A DNA stretch of 64,000 nucleotides, from contig NZ_JOCB01000044.1 in the NCBI RefSeq assembly GCF_000718775.1, positions 11,531-75,530 of the forward strand, in the 5' to 3' direction. Below, one piece after another: positions 9,371 through 17,040 of this stretch; the stretch's first letter is position 1, and the number at the start of each line of letters is the position of its first letter. The notes below the pieces were generated by a model, which was not told the origin of the DNA, did not search any database, and worked only from the letters and a program-made list of their open reading frames with translations. Both the position numbers and the translations under genes were made by a program. The DNA comes from Streptomyces sp. NRRL S-31 (GTDB lineage: Bacteria; Actinomycetota; Actinomycetes; Streptomycetales; Streptomycetaceae).

Positions 9371-9571
9371 GAAGGTAGGGGGTCCAAGTGCTGGAGAGAA
9401 ATGGTGATCATGTGACGAGGGCAGCGTAGCGGTCCCGGGGGGCGGCGGGGCAACGGGGGCCGGACAGCCGGCCGCCCGGACGGCGGCAGGACGCGCGCAC
9501 GCGGTGCCCCGCGGAGCATGTGCGGGGCGGGCGGACTCGCCAACGCGATGATCCGGGAGGGCGTCTGGGCC

Positions 9572-9593
9572 CCGGCACCCGCCGGGGTGCCGG
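9572..9593 (-). terminator. 9-bp perfect hairpin after the 9.6-10.0 kb gene
   Basis: CCGGCACCC (9572-9580) pairs perfectly with GGGTGCCGG (9585-9593) around a 4-nt loop. It lies immediately downstream of the minus-strand gene that ends at 9600. Confidence 0.65.
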
Positions 9594-9599
9594 CGCCGG

Positions 9600-10043
9600 T
9601 CACCGTGCCATGACCCGCCCGGCGGCGGCGACCAGCTCGTCGGTCGCCGCGATGGCGGCCTCGCGGCGGGCGGCCAGCGCCGTGCGGTCGGCGGCGTCCC
9701 GGAGGCCGAACGCGGCCAGGGCGGCCCTGCGCGCCGGTTCGGCGAGGGCCGGTTCGAGGACGGAGACCGCGACCAGGGGGGCGGTCACGGCCGAGCGGGT
9801 GGCGTGCGACGCCGCCCGGGCCGCCGCGACGGCCTCCTCACCCGCGCCGTTCAGCGCGAGGTCCTCGCGGTGCCACAGGGCGCGCCGGTGGTCCCCGAGG
9901 GCCGCGACCAGTTCGCCCAGCGCCACCCGCAGGGCCTCCGCCCGGCGTTCGGCGCGGGCGTCCCGCTCGCGCCGGATCTGGAGCAGCCCGGCGAGCGCGC
10001 CGCCGAGCAGGGTGCCGGCCACGGCGATGACGCTGGACCACAT
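9600..10043 (-). CDS. Hypothetical membrane-anchored helical protein
   Basis: 147 residues. An N-terminal membrane segment (SSVIAVAGTLLGGALAGLLQ, residues 3-22) is followed by a long, highly charged, Ala/Arg/Glu-rich helical region that looks like a coiled coil facing the cytoplasm. The ATG at 10043 is preceded by GAGGAGAG at good spacing, which settles the start. Proteins of this build are common in Streptomyces and mostly uncharacterised. No catalytic motif is visible. Confidence 0.78.
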   Translation of the reverse strand: MWSSVIAVAGTLLGGALAGLLQIRRERDARAERRAEALRVALGELVAALGDHRRALWHREDLALNGAGEEAVAAARAASHATRSAVTAPLVAVSVLEPALAEPARRAALAAFGLRDAADRTALAARREAAIAATDELVAAAGRVMAR

Positions 10044-10154
10044 CGGACGTCTCTCCTCGGGGACGCGTCTGCCCTGGGCGCGCAGGCGATCAGGGACATG
10101 GCGCACGGCGTGTGGCGCACGGGGGTGTTGCGCGGCGGCGGAGGGCGCGACGGC

Positions 10155-10922
10155 TCAGCGGCCGGCCAGCCGGTGGCGCTTGCGCCACGCCACCACCGTG
10201 CCCGCCAGGGCCGGTACGGCGATGCAGGCCATCGCGATCAGGAAGGCGGGGGAGGTCGGCGTCGAGGCGCGGGCGCCGGCCACCGCGTAGGCGGCCGTGT
10301 TCGGGATCGAGCCCAGGCCGGTCGCCAGCAGGAACGGCAGCCAGCCCATCCGGGAGACGGCCGCGCAGTAGTTCGCCGCCCAGAACGGCACGCCGGGGAA
10401 GAGCCGCAGGGCCAGCATGGACCGGAGCCCGTGCCGGCTCAGCTGTCCGTCGGCCGCCTTCAGCCAGCGGCCCCGCAGCAGTGGGCGCAACGCGTCCTGC
10501 CCGAGCAGCCGGCCCAGCCCGAAGGACACCCCGGCGCCGAACACCGTGCCCGCGAGCGCCGCCGCCAGCCCCAGCTGCGAGCCGAACAGCGCGCCCGCCG
10601 CCAGGTTCAGCAGGGGACGCGGCACGAACGCCACGGTGCACAGCCCGTACGCCGCCGCGAACACGACCGCCGCCGCGACGCCGCCGAGCTGCGCCGGCCA
10701 GCCGTGGGTCAGCAGCCGCTGCGGCTCGCACAGCAGCACGCCCACCGCCGCGCCCGCCAGCAGCGCGAGCAGCAGGGACAGCCGGGCGTAGGGGGAGAGC
10801 AGCAGTCGCGTGCAGCGGACGGACAGTCCTGGGCGGCGCGGTGGGGACGCGGGGACGAGGAGTTGGGTGGCGGCGGCCGGGGGAGCGGCCGTGGCGGTGC
10901 CAGAGCGGTTGGCATCGAGCAT
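10155..10922 (-). CDS. TVP38/TMEM64-family membrane protein
   Basis: A 255-residue multispan membrane protein of the DedA/VTT superfamily. A variable N-terminus of about 45 residues precedes the first hydrophobic segment. The core contains VPRPLLNLAAGALFG and RLFPGVPFWAANYCAAVSRM, the re-entrant-loop segments shared by TVP38 proteins and linked to lipid scrambling or transport. A short basic tail (RKRHRLAGR) ends it. The start at 10922 is uncertain because no clear ribosome site precedes it. A second VTT-type protein (DedA) lies at 34.6 kb. Confidence 0.85.
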   Translation of the reverse strand: MLDANRSGTATAAPPAAATQLLVPASPPRRPGLSVRCTRLLLSPYARLSLLLALLAGAAVGVLLCEPQRLLTHGWPAQLGGVAAAVVFAAAYGLCTVAFVPRPLLNLAAGALFGSQLGLAAALAGTVFGAGVSFGLGRLLGQDALRPLLRGRWLKAADGQLSRHGLRSMLALRLFPGVPFWAANYCAAVSRMGWLPFLLATGLGSIPNTAAYAVAGARASTPTSPAFLIAMACIAVPALAGTVVAWRKRHRLAGR

Positions 10923-11295
10923 CCGGTGACAGTAACCGACAAGCGGGTGTGATCGCCGTATGGTCCGTCTCACCACCGGCGCGGACAGGGCCCCGCCGGA
11001 CCCACCGTTCCGGCGGCCGAACGAGCCCGCCGGAAGGAACCGTTCGCCCGAAAACCATTCGACACCGGACATACCGTCGGCGACGATCGAGGGCACGTTC
11101 CGGTACGCCTTCCTCCTCGGGACACGCGCGGTCGCGGACGTCCCGAAGGCTGCCGTCCCGCTCCTCCCGGCCGCTGTCGACGGCGCCCGAAGCCGACCCT
11201 CCCCGGATCGTCCGGCGGACCCCGCGGCGGGAGGGCCGGCGCGTCACCGGGGTCCCGAACCCTTCGTCACGGCTGAGAGGCTCCGAGGTACAACC
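10923..11295. other. Intergenic region between divergent TVP38-like gene and tuf3
   Basis: 373 bp without a convincing gene. On the plus strand, CCGACA (10936-10941) and TATGGT (10959-10964) spaced by 17 bp are a weak promoter candidate for the EF-Tu gene, giving a leader of about 325 nt. I see no riboswitch or strong hairpin. Confidence 0.35.
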
Positions 11296-12465
11296 ATGTC
11301 CGAAACAGCCCGCGTACGCACCAAGCCGCACCTGAACATCGGCACCATGGGTCACGTCGACCACGGCAAGACCACCCTGACCGCCGCCATCGCCAAGGTC
11401 CTCGCCGAGCGGGGCACCGGCGCCCCCGTACCGTTCCCCCGCGCCGGCCGTGCCCCGCAGGAGTCCGCCCGCGGCACCACCACCGGCGTCGCGCACGTCG
11501 AGTACGAGACCGACACCCGGCACTACGCCCACGCCGACATGCCCGGCCGTCCCGACCACGTCGAGCACATGGTCGCCGGGGCCGCGCGGCTCGACGGGGC
11601 GATCCTCGTCGTCTCCGCGCTCGACGGGGTCATGCCGCAGACCGCCGAACACGTGCTGCTCGCCCGGCAGGTGGGCGTCGACCACCTCGTGGTCGCGCTC
11701 AGCAAGGCCGACGCCGGGGAAGAGGACCTGACCGACCTGGTCGAACTGGAGGTCCGCGACCTGCTCACCGCCCACGGGTACCCGGGCGGCACCGTCCCCG
11801 TCGTCCGCGTCTCCGGGCTGCGGGCCCTGGCGGGCGACCCGCGGTGGACGGCGTCCGTCGAGGCGCTGCTCGACGCGGTGGACACCTACGTGCCGGTGCC
11901 GGAACGGGACCCCGGCGCGCCGTTCCTGCTGTCCGTGGAGGACGTGCTCACCGACACCGGGCGGGGGATCACCGTGACCGGCGCGGTGGAGAGAGGCACG
12001 GTCCGGGTGGGGGACGAGGTCGAGGTGCTCGGCGCCGCGCCGCACGCGGTCGTCACCGGGCTGGAGACGTTCGGCAGGCCGGTGCGGGAGGCGCGGGCCG
12101 GGGACAGCGTGGCGGTGCTGCTGCGGGGGGTGCCCCGGGACGCCGTCCGGCGCGGGCACGTGGTGGCGGCGCCGGGCAGCGTGCTGCCGAGCCGCCGTTT
12201 CACGGCGCGGGTGCACGTGCTGTCCGGGCGTGAGGGCGGCTGCACCACACCGGTCGCCACCGGGCACCGGCCGCGGTTCCACCTCCGGACGGCGGACGTG
12301 GCGGGCGTCGTCGACCTGGGGGAGAGGGGTGTCGCGCGGCCGGGGGAGACGGTCGCCATGAGCGTCGAACTCGGATGTGCCGTGCCCTTGGAGCCGGGTC
12401 TCGGTTTCGCCGTCCGCGAGGGCGGCCGGACCGTGGGCGCGGGGACCGTCCTCACCGTGGGGTGA
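11296..12465 (+). CDS. tuf3: Elongation factor Tu paralogue (EF-Tu3 type), divergent
   Basis: A 389-residue EF-Tu with all three domains. It resembles the third, non-essential EF-Tu known in some streptomycetes. The P-loop GHVDHGKTT is intact (residues 19-27). The switch I insert is altered (PFPRAGRAPQESARGTTTG). Switch II reads DMPGRPDH (residues 81-88), so the catalytic-His position of DCPGHADY is Arg85. The guanine-recognition motif NKxD is SKAD (136-139). The ATG follows GAGG at 11285-11288. It cannot be the main EF-Tu because key GTPase residues have changed. A specialised, stringent-response or degenerating paralogue is likely. The stop codon lies inside a 16-bp tandem duplication. Confidence 0.9.
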   Translation: MSETARVRTKPHLNIGTMGHVDHGKTTLTAAIAKVLAERGTGAPVPFPRAGRAPQESARGTTTGVAHVEYETDTRHYAHADMPGRPDHVEHMVAGAARLDGAILVVSALDGVMPQTAEHVLLARQVGVDHLVVALSKADAGEEDLTDLVELEVRDLLTAHGYPGGTVPVVRVSGLRALAGDPRWTASVEALLDAVDTYVPVPERDPGAPFLLSVEDVLTDTGRGITVTGAVERGTVRVGDEVEVLGAAPHAVVTGLETFGRPVREARAGDSVAVLLRGVPRDAVRRGHVVAAPGSVLPSRRFTARVHVLSGREGGCTTPVATGHRPRFHLRTADVAGVVDLGERGVARPGETVAMSVELGCAVPLEPGLGFAVREGGRTVGAGTVLTVG

Positions 12466-12492
12466 GGGGCCCGTCGGGTGAGGGGCCCGTCG
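12461..12492. repeat. 16-bp tandem duplication spanning the tuf3 stop codon
   Basis: GGTGAGGGGCCCGTCG occurs twice in a row (12461-12476 and 12477-12492) with no mismatch. The first copy contains the TGA stop of the EF-Tu3 gene. Confidence 0.9.
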
Positions 12493-12585
12493 GGAGGGGG
12501 GCGTCGTGACGGGCGGCGGCGAGCGGGCCGGCCGGCGCGCGCCGGCACGGATTCGTCCGCTCCCGGGGCACGTCACAATGAACGG

Positions 12586-13431
12586 GTGACCGAGCAGATA
12601 CCCGTTTCCCGCACCACCGATCACGGCACCGCCAAGCTGATGCCGGATGTCGACCGGGAGCGGGCCTGGCTGCTCACGGTCGACGGGGCGCCGCAGTCGT
12701 ACGTCGACCTGGACGACCCCGCGCACCTGGAGTTCGAGTACGCCCGGCGGCTGGGACACGCGCTGGACACCGCGGCCGAGGCCGGGCGGGCGCTGGACGT
12801 CGTGCACCTCGGCGGGGGCGCGCTGACCCTGCCGAGGTACGTGGCCGCCACCCGGCCCGGCTCCCGCCAGGACGTGGTCGAGGCCGACCGGGGGCTGCTG
12901 GAACTGGTCACCGAGCGGTTGCCGCTCCCGCCCGACTCGGGCGTCACGCTGCACGCCGCCGATGCCCGGGCCTGGCTGGAGGCCGCGCCGGACGACCGTG
13001 CCGACGTGCTGATCGCCGACGTGTTCGGCGGGTCCCGGGTGCCCGCCCACCTCACCACGCTGGCCTACTTCCGCACCGCCGAGCGGGTGCTGCGGCCCGG
13101 CGGGGTCTATCTGGCCAACCTCGCGGACGCGGCGCCCTTCGACTTCCTGCGCTCCCAACTGGCCACCCTCGCGGCGGTGTTCGAAGAGGTGGCGTTGATC
13201 GCCGAACCGGCGGTGCTGCGCGGACGCCGGTTCGGCAACGCGGTGGTCGTGGCCGCGCACCGGCCCCTGGACACCGCCGCACTGGCCCGGCGCACCGCGG
13301 CGGACGCCTTCCCCGCGCGCGTCGAACACGGCCCCGCGGTACGGCGGTTCACCGGGTCGGCACGCCCGGTCGAGGACGCCGACGCCGTACCGTCACCCCA
13401 GCCCCCCGACGGGGCTTTCGGCATCGGCTGA
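12586..13431 (+). CDS. Spermidine-synthase-like SAM-fold protein
   Basis: A 281-residue Rossmann-fold protein of the polyamine-synthase/class I methyltransferase group. The glycine motif VVHLGGGALTLPRYV at about residues 73-87 is in the place of spermidine synthase's GGGDG, followed by VVEADRGLL (acidic residue for the nucleoside) and DARAWL. ADVLIADVFGGSRVPAHLTT matches the catalytic-Asp loop. Polyamine-binding residues are not all present, so true spermidine synthesis is doubtful. Such proteins are common in actinobacteria without known substrate. The GTG at 12586 is the likely start. The last 39 bp overlap the convergent MFS gene. Confidence 0.8.
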   Translation: MTEQIPVSRTTDHGTAKLMPDVDRERAWLLTVDGAPQSYVDLDDPAHLEFEYARRLGHALDTAAEAGRALDVVHLGGGALTLPRYVAATRPGSRQDVVEADRGLLELVTERLPLPPDSGVTLHAADARAWLEAAPDDRADVLIADVFGGSRVPAHLTTLAYFRTAERVLRPGGVYLANLADAAPFDFLRSQLATLAAVFEEVALIAEPAVLRGRRFGNAVVVAAHRPLDTAALARRTAADAFPARVEHGPAVRRFTGSARPVEDADAVPSPQPPDGAFGIG

Positions 13432-14691
13432 GGCGGCCGGGACGGCGGCGGCCCGGTGCGTGCGCCGGGTCAGCCGGCGCACGTCCGGGACCAGCAGCAC
13501 CAGGGCGGTGACCAGGACCACCAGGACGGCACAGCCCCACAGGGCGGCCGTGCGGCCGAAGGCGGTCTCGGCCGGGCCGGCCAGGGCGGTGGCGAGCGGC
13601 ATGAGGGAGACCGAGCCGAACCAGTCGTACGCCGAGACCCGGGAGAGCTTGTCCTCGGGGATCTCCTGGTGCAGCGCCGTCATCCAGGAGACGCCGAACA
13701 CCTCCACCGTCGTACCCGCGGCGAACATCACCGCGTACAGCGCGCCCGGCGGCAGCGGTACGGCCAGCGCGGCGGCGGGCAGCGCCAGCGGGAAGACGCA
13801 CAGCGTGCCGGCGAGCAGCAGACGGCGGGGCTTCCAGCGGGTCATCAGCAGGGCGCCGGCCACGGTGCCCCCGCCGAAAGCGGCCAGGGCCAGGCCCCAG
13901 GGGCCCGCGCCGCCCAGGCTGTCCCGGGCGACGAGCGGCCCGTAGACCGCGTCGGCCGCGCCGACCACCGCGTTGGCGATGGAGAACTGCACGACGATGC
14001 TCCACAGCCAGGGCCGGCCGATGAACTCCCGCCAGCCGTCGCGGAGATCGGCGAGCAGGCCCCCGCCCGGCGGGCGCGGCGGGATGTGGCCGACATCGAG
14101 GAAGGAGCGCAGTGCCGCGGCGACGGCGAAGGCCGCCGCGTCGACGGCGAGCACCCAGCCGGGGCCGACGGCCGCGACCAGGGCGCCGCCGAGCGCGGCG
14201 CCGCCGAGGGCCGCGCCCTGGGTGGCCATGCGGAAGACGGCGAACGCCCGGCCCGCCTGCTCGCCCTGGACGGAGGACATCAGCATGCCCTCGGCGGCCG
14301 GTCCGAAGAACGCCTGGCCGGTGCCGCCGAGCGCGGTGAGCAGCATCATCTGCCACAGCCGGGGCTCACCGGCCAGCACGAGGGCCGCGAACGCCCCCTG
14401 GGAGAGACAGTTGAGGGCGTTGGCGGCGACCATCACGCGGTGCCGGGGCAGCCGGTCCGCGACCGCGCCCCCGATGAGCAGGAACACCACCAGCGGAAGC
14501 GTGCGGGAGGCGGCCACCAGACCCACGTCCCCGCCGTCGCCGCCGGCCTCCAGCACGGCGAACGCGGCGGCGATCAGCGAGCCGTTGGCGCCGAGGCCGG
14601 TCACGACGGCCGCCGCGGTCAGCAGCGAGTAGTTGCGTCCCGCCCAGGCGGGCCTGCGGGCGCGGGCGGAGGAGCCGGGGGTGGAGGTCAC
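13393..14691 (-). CDS. MFS transporter (EntS-like exporter)
   Basis: A 432-residue major facilitator with about 12 hydrophobic segments. The loop between segments 2 and 3 reads GGAVADRLPRHRVMV, the MFS motif A. The mid-protein WREFIGRPWLWSIVVQFSIANA resembles enterobactin/macrolide-type exporters. The GTG at 14691 was chosen; an in-frame TTG at 14727 would add 12 residues. The substrate is unknown. The 3' end overlaps the end of the convergent gene at 13431. Confidence 0.87.
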   Translation of the reverse strand: MTSTPGSSARARRPAWAGRNYSLLTAAAVVTGLGANGSLIAAAFAVLEAGGDGGDVGLVAASRTLPLVVFLLIGGAVADRLPRHRVMVAANALNCLSQGAFAALVLAGEPRLWQMMLLTALGGTGQAFFGPAAEGMLMSSVQGEQAGRAFAVFRMATQGAALGGAALGGALVAAVGPGWVLAVDAAAFAVAAALRSFLDVGHIPPRPPGGGLLADLRDGWREFIGRPWLWSIVVQFSIANAVVGAADAVYGPLVARDSLGGAGPWGLALAAFGGGTVAGALLMTRWKPRRLLLAGTLCVFPLALPAAALAVPLPPGALYAVMFAAGTTVEVFGVSWMTALHQEIPEDKLSRVSAYDWFGSVSLMPLATALAGPAETAFGRTAALWGCAVLVVLVTALVLLVPDVRRLTRRTHRAAAVPAASADAESPVGGLG

Positions 14692-14772
14692 CGGCCGACT
14701 ATCGCCGCGGGGCGGCCGGAACGCCAAGTGGATTTACGGGCCGGTCCCGTCGGGGGAGCGAGCCTGCCGTCC

Positions 14773-14802
14773 GAGTCCGAGTCCGAGTCCGAGTCCGAGT
14801 CC
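14773..14802. repeat. Five tandem GAGTCC hexamers
   Basis: GAGTCC is repeated five times without mismatch in the 120-bp space between the MFS start and the end of the 14813-15865 gene. It is a likely polymorphic simple repeat. Confidence 0.95.
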
Positions 14803-14812
14803 GCGCCCGCGT

Positions 14813-15865
14813 TCACTCCACGACCGGGTCGCCGTTCAGCCGCACCGTGGTGAGGATCTTGTCGACGGTCGCGTCGGACAACTCGTCCTTGACGCCCTTC
14901 GCGCCGTACAGCGTCCAGGAGACGAAGCTGCCCGTGGAGTTCTTGAAGGCGAAGGTGACCGCCTTGCCGTCGGTGGTGCACGCGTTCTTCCGCGGGGCGC
15001 CGGTGACGTACGAGGTGGCGACGCTGCCCTGGACGCCCGAGGCGGTCGTGAAGGGCTTCGCCGTGCCGATGTGCAGGTACTTCTTGGCGGCGTCCGACTG
15101 GTCGGTGTAGCCGCCGAACGCGAAGGTGGCCGAGTCGTTGCGGGCGGTGCTCGCGGTGTCCTTGGCGCCGTTCTCGCCCTTCGTGCCGCTGGCGGCGAGC
15201 GCGTAGGACTCCTTCCTGCCGCCCTTCTCGGAGGTGCAGTGGTCCGGCTTCAGGAACGAGGCCCCGGAGAAGCCGATGTACGGCGAGCCGTCGCCCTTCT
15301 TCTCGTCCTCGAAGAAGGTGAAGACGCCGGGCCGCTCCACCTCCCAGTCGGCGGGGACGTCGAAGGCCGTGCCGTACTTGGGGTTGACCACGACCTTCCA
15401 GCCCGCGACGGTCGGCTTCGCCGTCTCGTTGCCGCGCGGGTCGTCGGTCGCGGACGGGCCGGGCGGCGCGGATGCCGAACCGGCCGTCGGTGACGGGATC
15501 GTGTGCCGTCCGTCCTTGCCGCCGTCCGCCTCGTCGTCCTCGGAGCCGCCGAGCACCAGGAAACCGGTTACGGCGGCGGTGACCACGACGGCCGTCGCCG
15601 CGATGACCGCGATCAGCTTCGTCCGGCCGCCGCCGCCCCGCGGCGGTTCGGGCGCGGGCGCGGAGGGCTGTCCCCACTGCGGCTGCTGCCCGTACGGGCC
15701 CGCCTGCGGGTACTGCTGGTACCCGGGCTGCTGGTACGGGTTGGGCTGCGGGTGACCCGGCTGCTGTCCCGGCTGCTGGTACGGGTTCGGCTGCTGGTAC
15801 GGATTCTGCTGCGGATGGTGCTGCGGGTTCTGCGCGCCCCCTGGCGGCTGCTGATCTGGCCACAT
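14813..15865 (-). CDS. Pro/Gln-rich single-pass membrane protein, extracytoplasmic domain
   Basis: 350 residues in three parts. Residues 1-78 are a Pro/Gln/Tyr-rich cytoplasmic tail with NPYQQP repeats. One membrane segment follows at about 82-105 (LIAVIAATAVVVTAAVTGFLVLG). The rest is an exported domain of about 240 residues, after a Ser/Pro linker, with two cysteines (PDHCTSEK, KNACTTDG) that could form a disulfide. The exported part (YGTAFDVPADWEV...IGFSGASF) is a known but unassigned Streptomyces type. The ATG at 15865 begins MWPDQQPPGG. A role in envelope sensing is possible but not shown. Confidence 0.83.
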   Translation of the reverse strand: MWPDQQPPGGAQNPQHHPQQNPYQQPNPYQQPGQQPGHPQPNPYQQPGYQQYPQAGPYGQQPQWGQPSAPAPEPPRGGGGRTKLIAVIAATAVVVTAAVTGFLVLGGSEDDEADGGKDGRHTIPSPTAGSASAPPGPSATDDPRGNETAKPTVAGWKVVVNPKYGTAFDVPADWEVERPGVFTFFEDEKKGDGSPYIGFSGASFLKPDHCTSEKGGRKESYALAASGTKGENGAKDTASTARNDSATFAFGGYTDQSDAAKKYLHIGTAKPFTTASGVQGSVATSYVTGAPRKNACTTDGKAVTFAFKNSTGSFVSWTLYGAKGVKDELSDATVDKILTTVRLNGDPVVE

Positions 15866-15927
15866 GGCCCGTAACCCTAGTGTGCTTCTCTGGCCAGGCC
15901 AGGCTACTCATGAGTAACATGCCTGCC

Positions 15928-16389
15928 ATGAGCGCAGACCAGATGTCCATCGGCGAGATGCTCGCCGCCACCGTGCCCATGGCCCGGACGCTGAACCTGG
16001 AGTTCCGGGAGACCGCCCCCGACAGGGCCGTGGTGTCCCTGCCGGACCAGGCCGACTACCACAACCACGTGGGCGGCCCGCACGCCGGTGCGATGTTCAC
16101 CCTCGGGGAGTCGGCCAGCGGCGCCATCGTGCTGGCCGCCTTCGGCGACCAGCTCTCGCGCGCCGTCCCGCTCGCCGTGCGGGCCGAGATCGCCTACAGG
16201 AAGCTGGCGATGGGCGCCGTCACCGCGACCGCCACGCTGGGCCGCCCGGCCGCCGAGGTCGTCGCCGAACTGGACGCGGGACAGCGCCCCGAGTTCCCGG
16301 TCGCGGTCGAGATCCGGCGCGCGGACGGCGCGGTGACGGGCGAGATGACCGTGGTCTGGACGCTGCGGCCGACCGACCAGGGGAAGTGA
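15928..16389 (+). CDS. Hotdog-fold protein, DUF4442/PaaI-thioesterase-like
   Basis: A protein of about 153 residues with a single hotdog domain. NHVGGPHAGAMFTLGESASGAI at about residues 43-64 is the central helix with the HxGxxxTLxE pattern of PaaI/DUF4442 thioesterase relatives. AYRKLAMGAVTATATL follows. It probably hydrolyses an acyl-CoA/ACP or binds one. ATG codons at 15910, 15919 and 15928 are all in frame with no decisive ribosome site; the last was chosen as it begins just before the domain. A strong terminator hairpin follows at 16411-16440. Confidence 0.82.
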   Translation: MSADQMSIGEMLAATVPMARTLNLEFRETAPDRAVVSLPDQADYHNHVGGPHAGAMFTLGESASGAIVLAAFGDQLSRAVPLAVRAEIAYRKLAMGAVTATATLGRPAAEVVAELDAGQRPEFPVAVEIRRADGAVTGEMTVVWTLRPTDQGK

Positions 16390-16410
16390 GCGGCGAGAAA
16401 CCGGCCGACG

Positions 16411-16440
16411 CGCCCCGCCCCGCGATGCCGGGGCGGGGCG
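16411..16440 (+). terminator. 11-bp GC-rich hairpin after the hotdog gene
   Basis: CGCCCCGCCCC (16411-16421) and GGGGCGGGGCG (16430-16440) are perfectly complementary with an 8-nt loop, 21 bp after the stop codon. Confidence 0.75.
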
Positions 16441-16937
16441 TGTGGCTGTTCCCGGGTGTCCGTGCCCGGCTCGGGGTCGACGATGTGTACGGCGGTGGGT
16501 GAGGGGCCGGTTCAGGACGGTGGTGGTGGGGCCGAGGGGACCGGTGGGGACGGTGGGGCCGGGCCGGTGGTGCCCGTGACGGCGCGGGGCCTTCTGGCGC
16601 CCGCTCCCGGCGTGCGCCCCGCTCATACGGCGGCGGGCACCGGCCGTACCCGGGCCCTGTCCGTTTCCCGTCGGCCCGGTTCGAGCCACCGGGGCGACGT
16701 CACGCGGAATTTACGGACCGCGGCCGGATGTCCCGGCGTGTGACGTGCCGATGGGTCCACGGTGAAGCGGGCGGATGGTTTGCCGCGCTTGTTCCGGTAC
16801 GCGCTCGGGGGTCGTACGGTCCCGTACTCCCGGCCGTGCGGAGAATGGGCTGATTCGCCGCCTCTGGCCGCCTCTTGCCGTGGATTCGACGGGCTGGCCG
16901 GATCGGCGTCACCGCCGGGGGAAAGGTCGCGGCGTTA

Positions 16938-16967
16938 TTGACCCGCGAGTAATCACCTCGCTAGTTT
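16938..16967 (+). promoter_or_regulatory. Candidate promoter of the PKS operon
   Basis: TTGACC (16938-16943) and TAGTTT (16962-16967) are separated by 18 bp, close to the Streptomyces HrdB consensus TTGACN / TAGNNT. The expected start point is about 65 nt before the first PKS codon. This stretch is also the most AT-rich part of the gap. Confidence 0.55.
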
Positions 16968-17040
16968 CCGGGGGCCCCGCACCAGAGTGTCTCGCCGCAC
17001 ATACCCCCCACCGTGCTGTCACCGATCGTGCCGGAGCCTC

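Larger units (their letters stand above)
16390..17040. other. Gene-free region upstream of the PKS operon
   Basis: 651 bp. It holds the terminator of the hotdog gene at its left end and a sigma70-type promoter candidate at its right end. The middle (about 16450-16900) has no reading frame with convincing protein features on either strand and no repeat I could find. Confidence 0.5.

Noticed and set aside
10090..13329. A very long open frame on the minus strand (over 1000 codons)
   Set aside because: It runs antisense through EF-Tu3, the TVP38-like gene and the SAM-fold gene, and its composition (Gly, Arg, Val, His) is that of the reverse strand of high-GC genes. No protein motif is present.
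14773..14802. GAGTCC hexamers as coding sequence on the minus strand (SDSDSD-rich tail)
   Set aside because: The frame would need read-through past the real stop of the 14813-15865 gene in a different frame, and the rest of that frame has no protein features.
16456..16912. Small open frames in the gap before the PKS operon
   Set aside because: They have no ribosome site, odd composition and no motif. The promoter candidate and terminator explain the region better.
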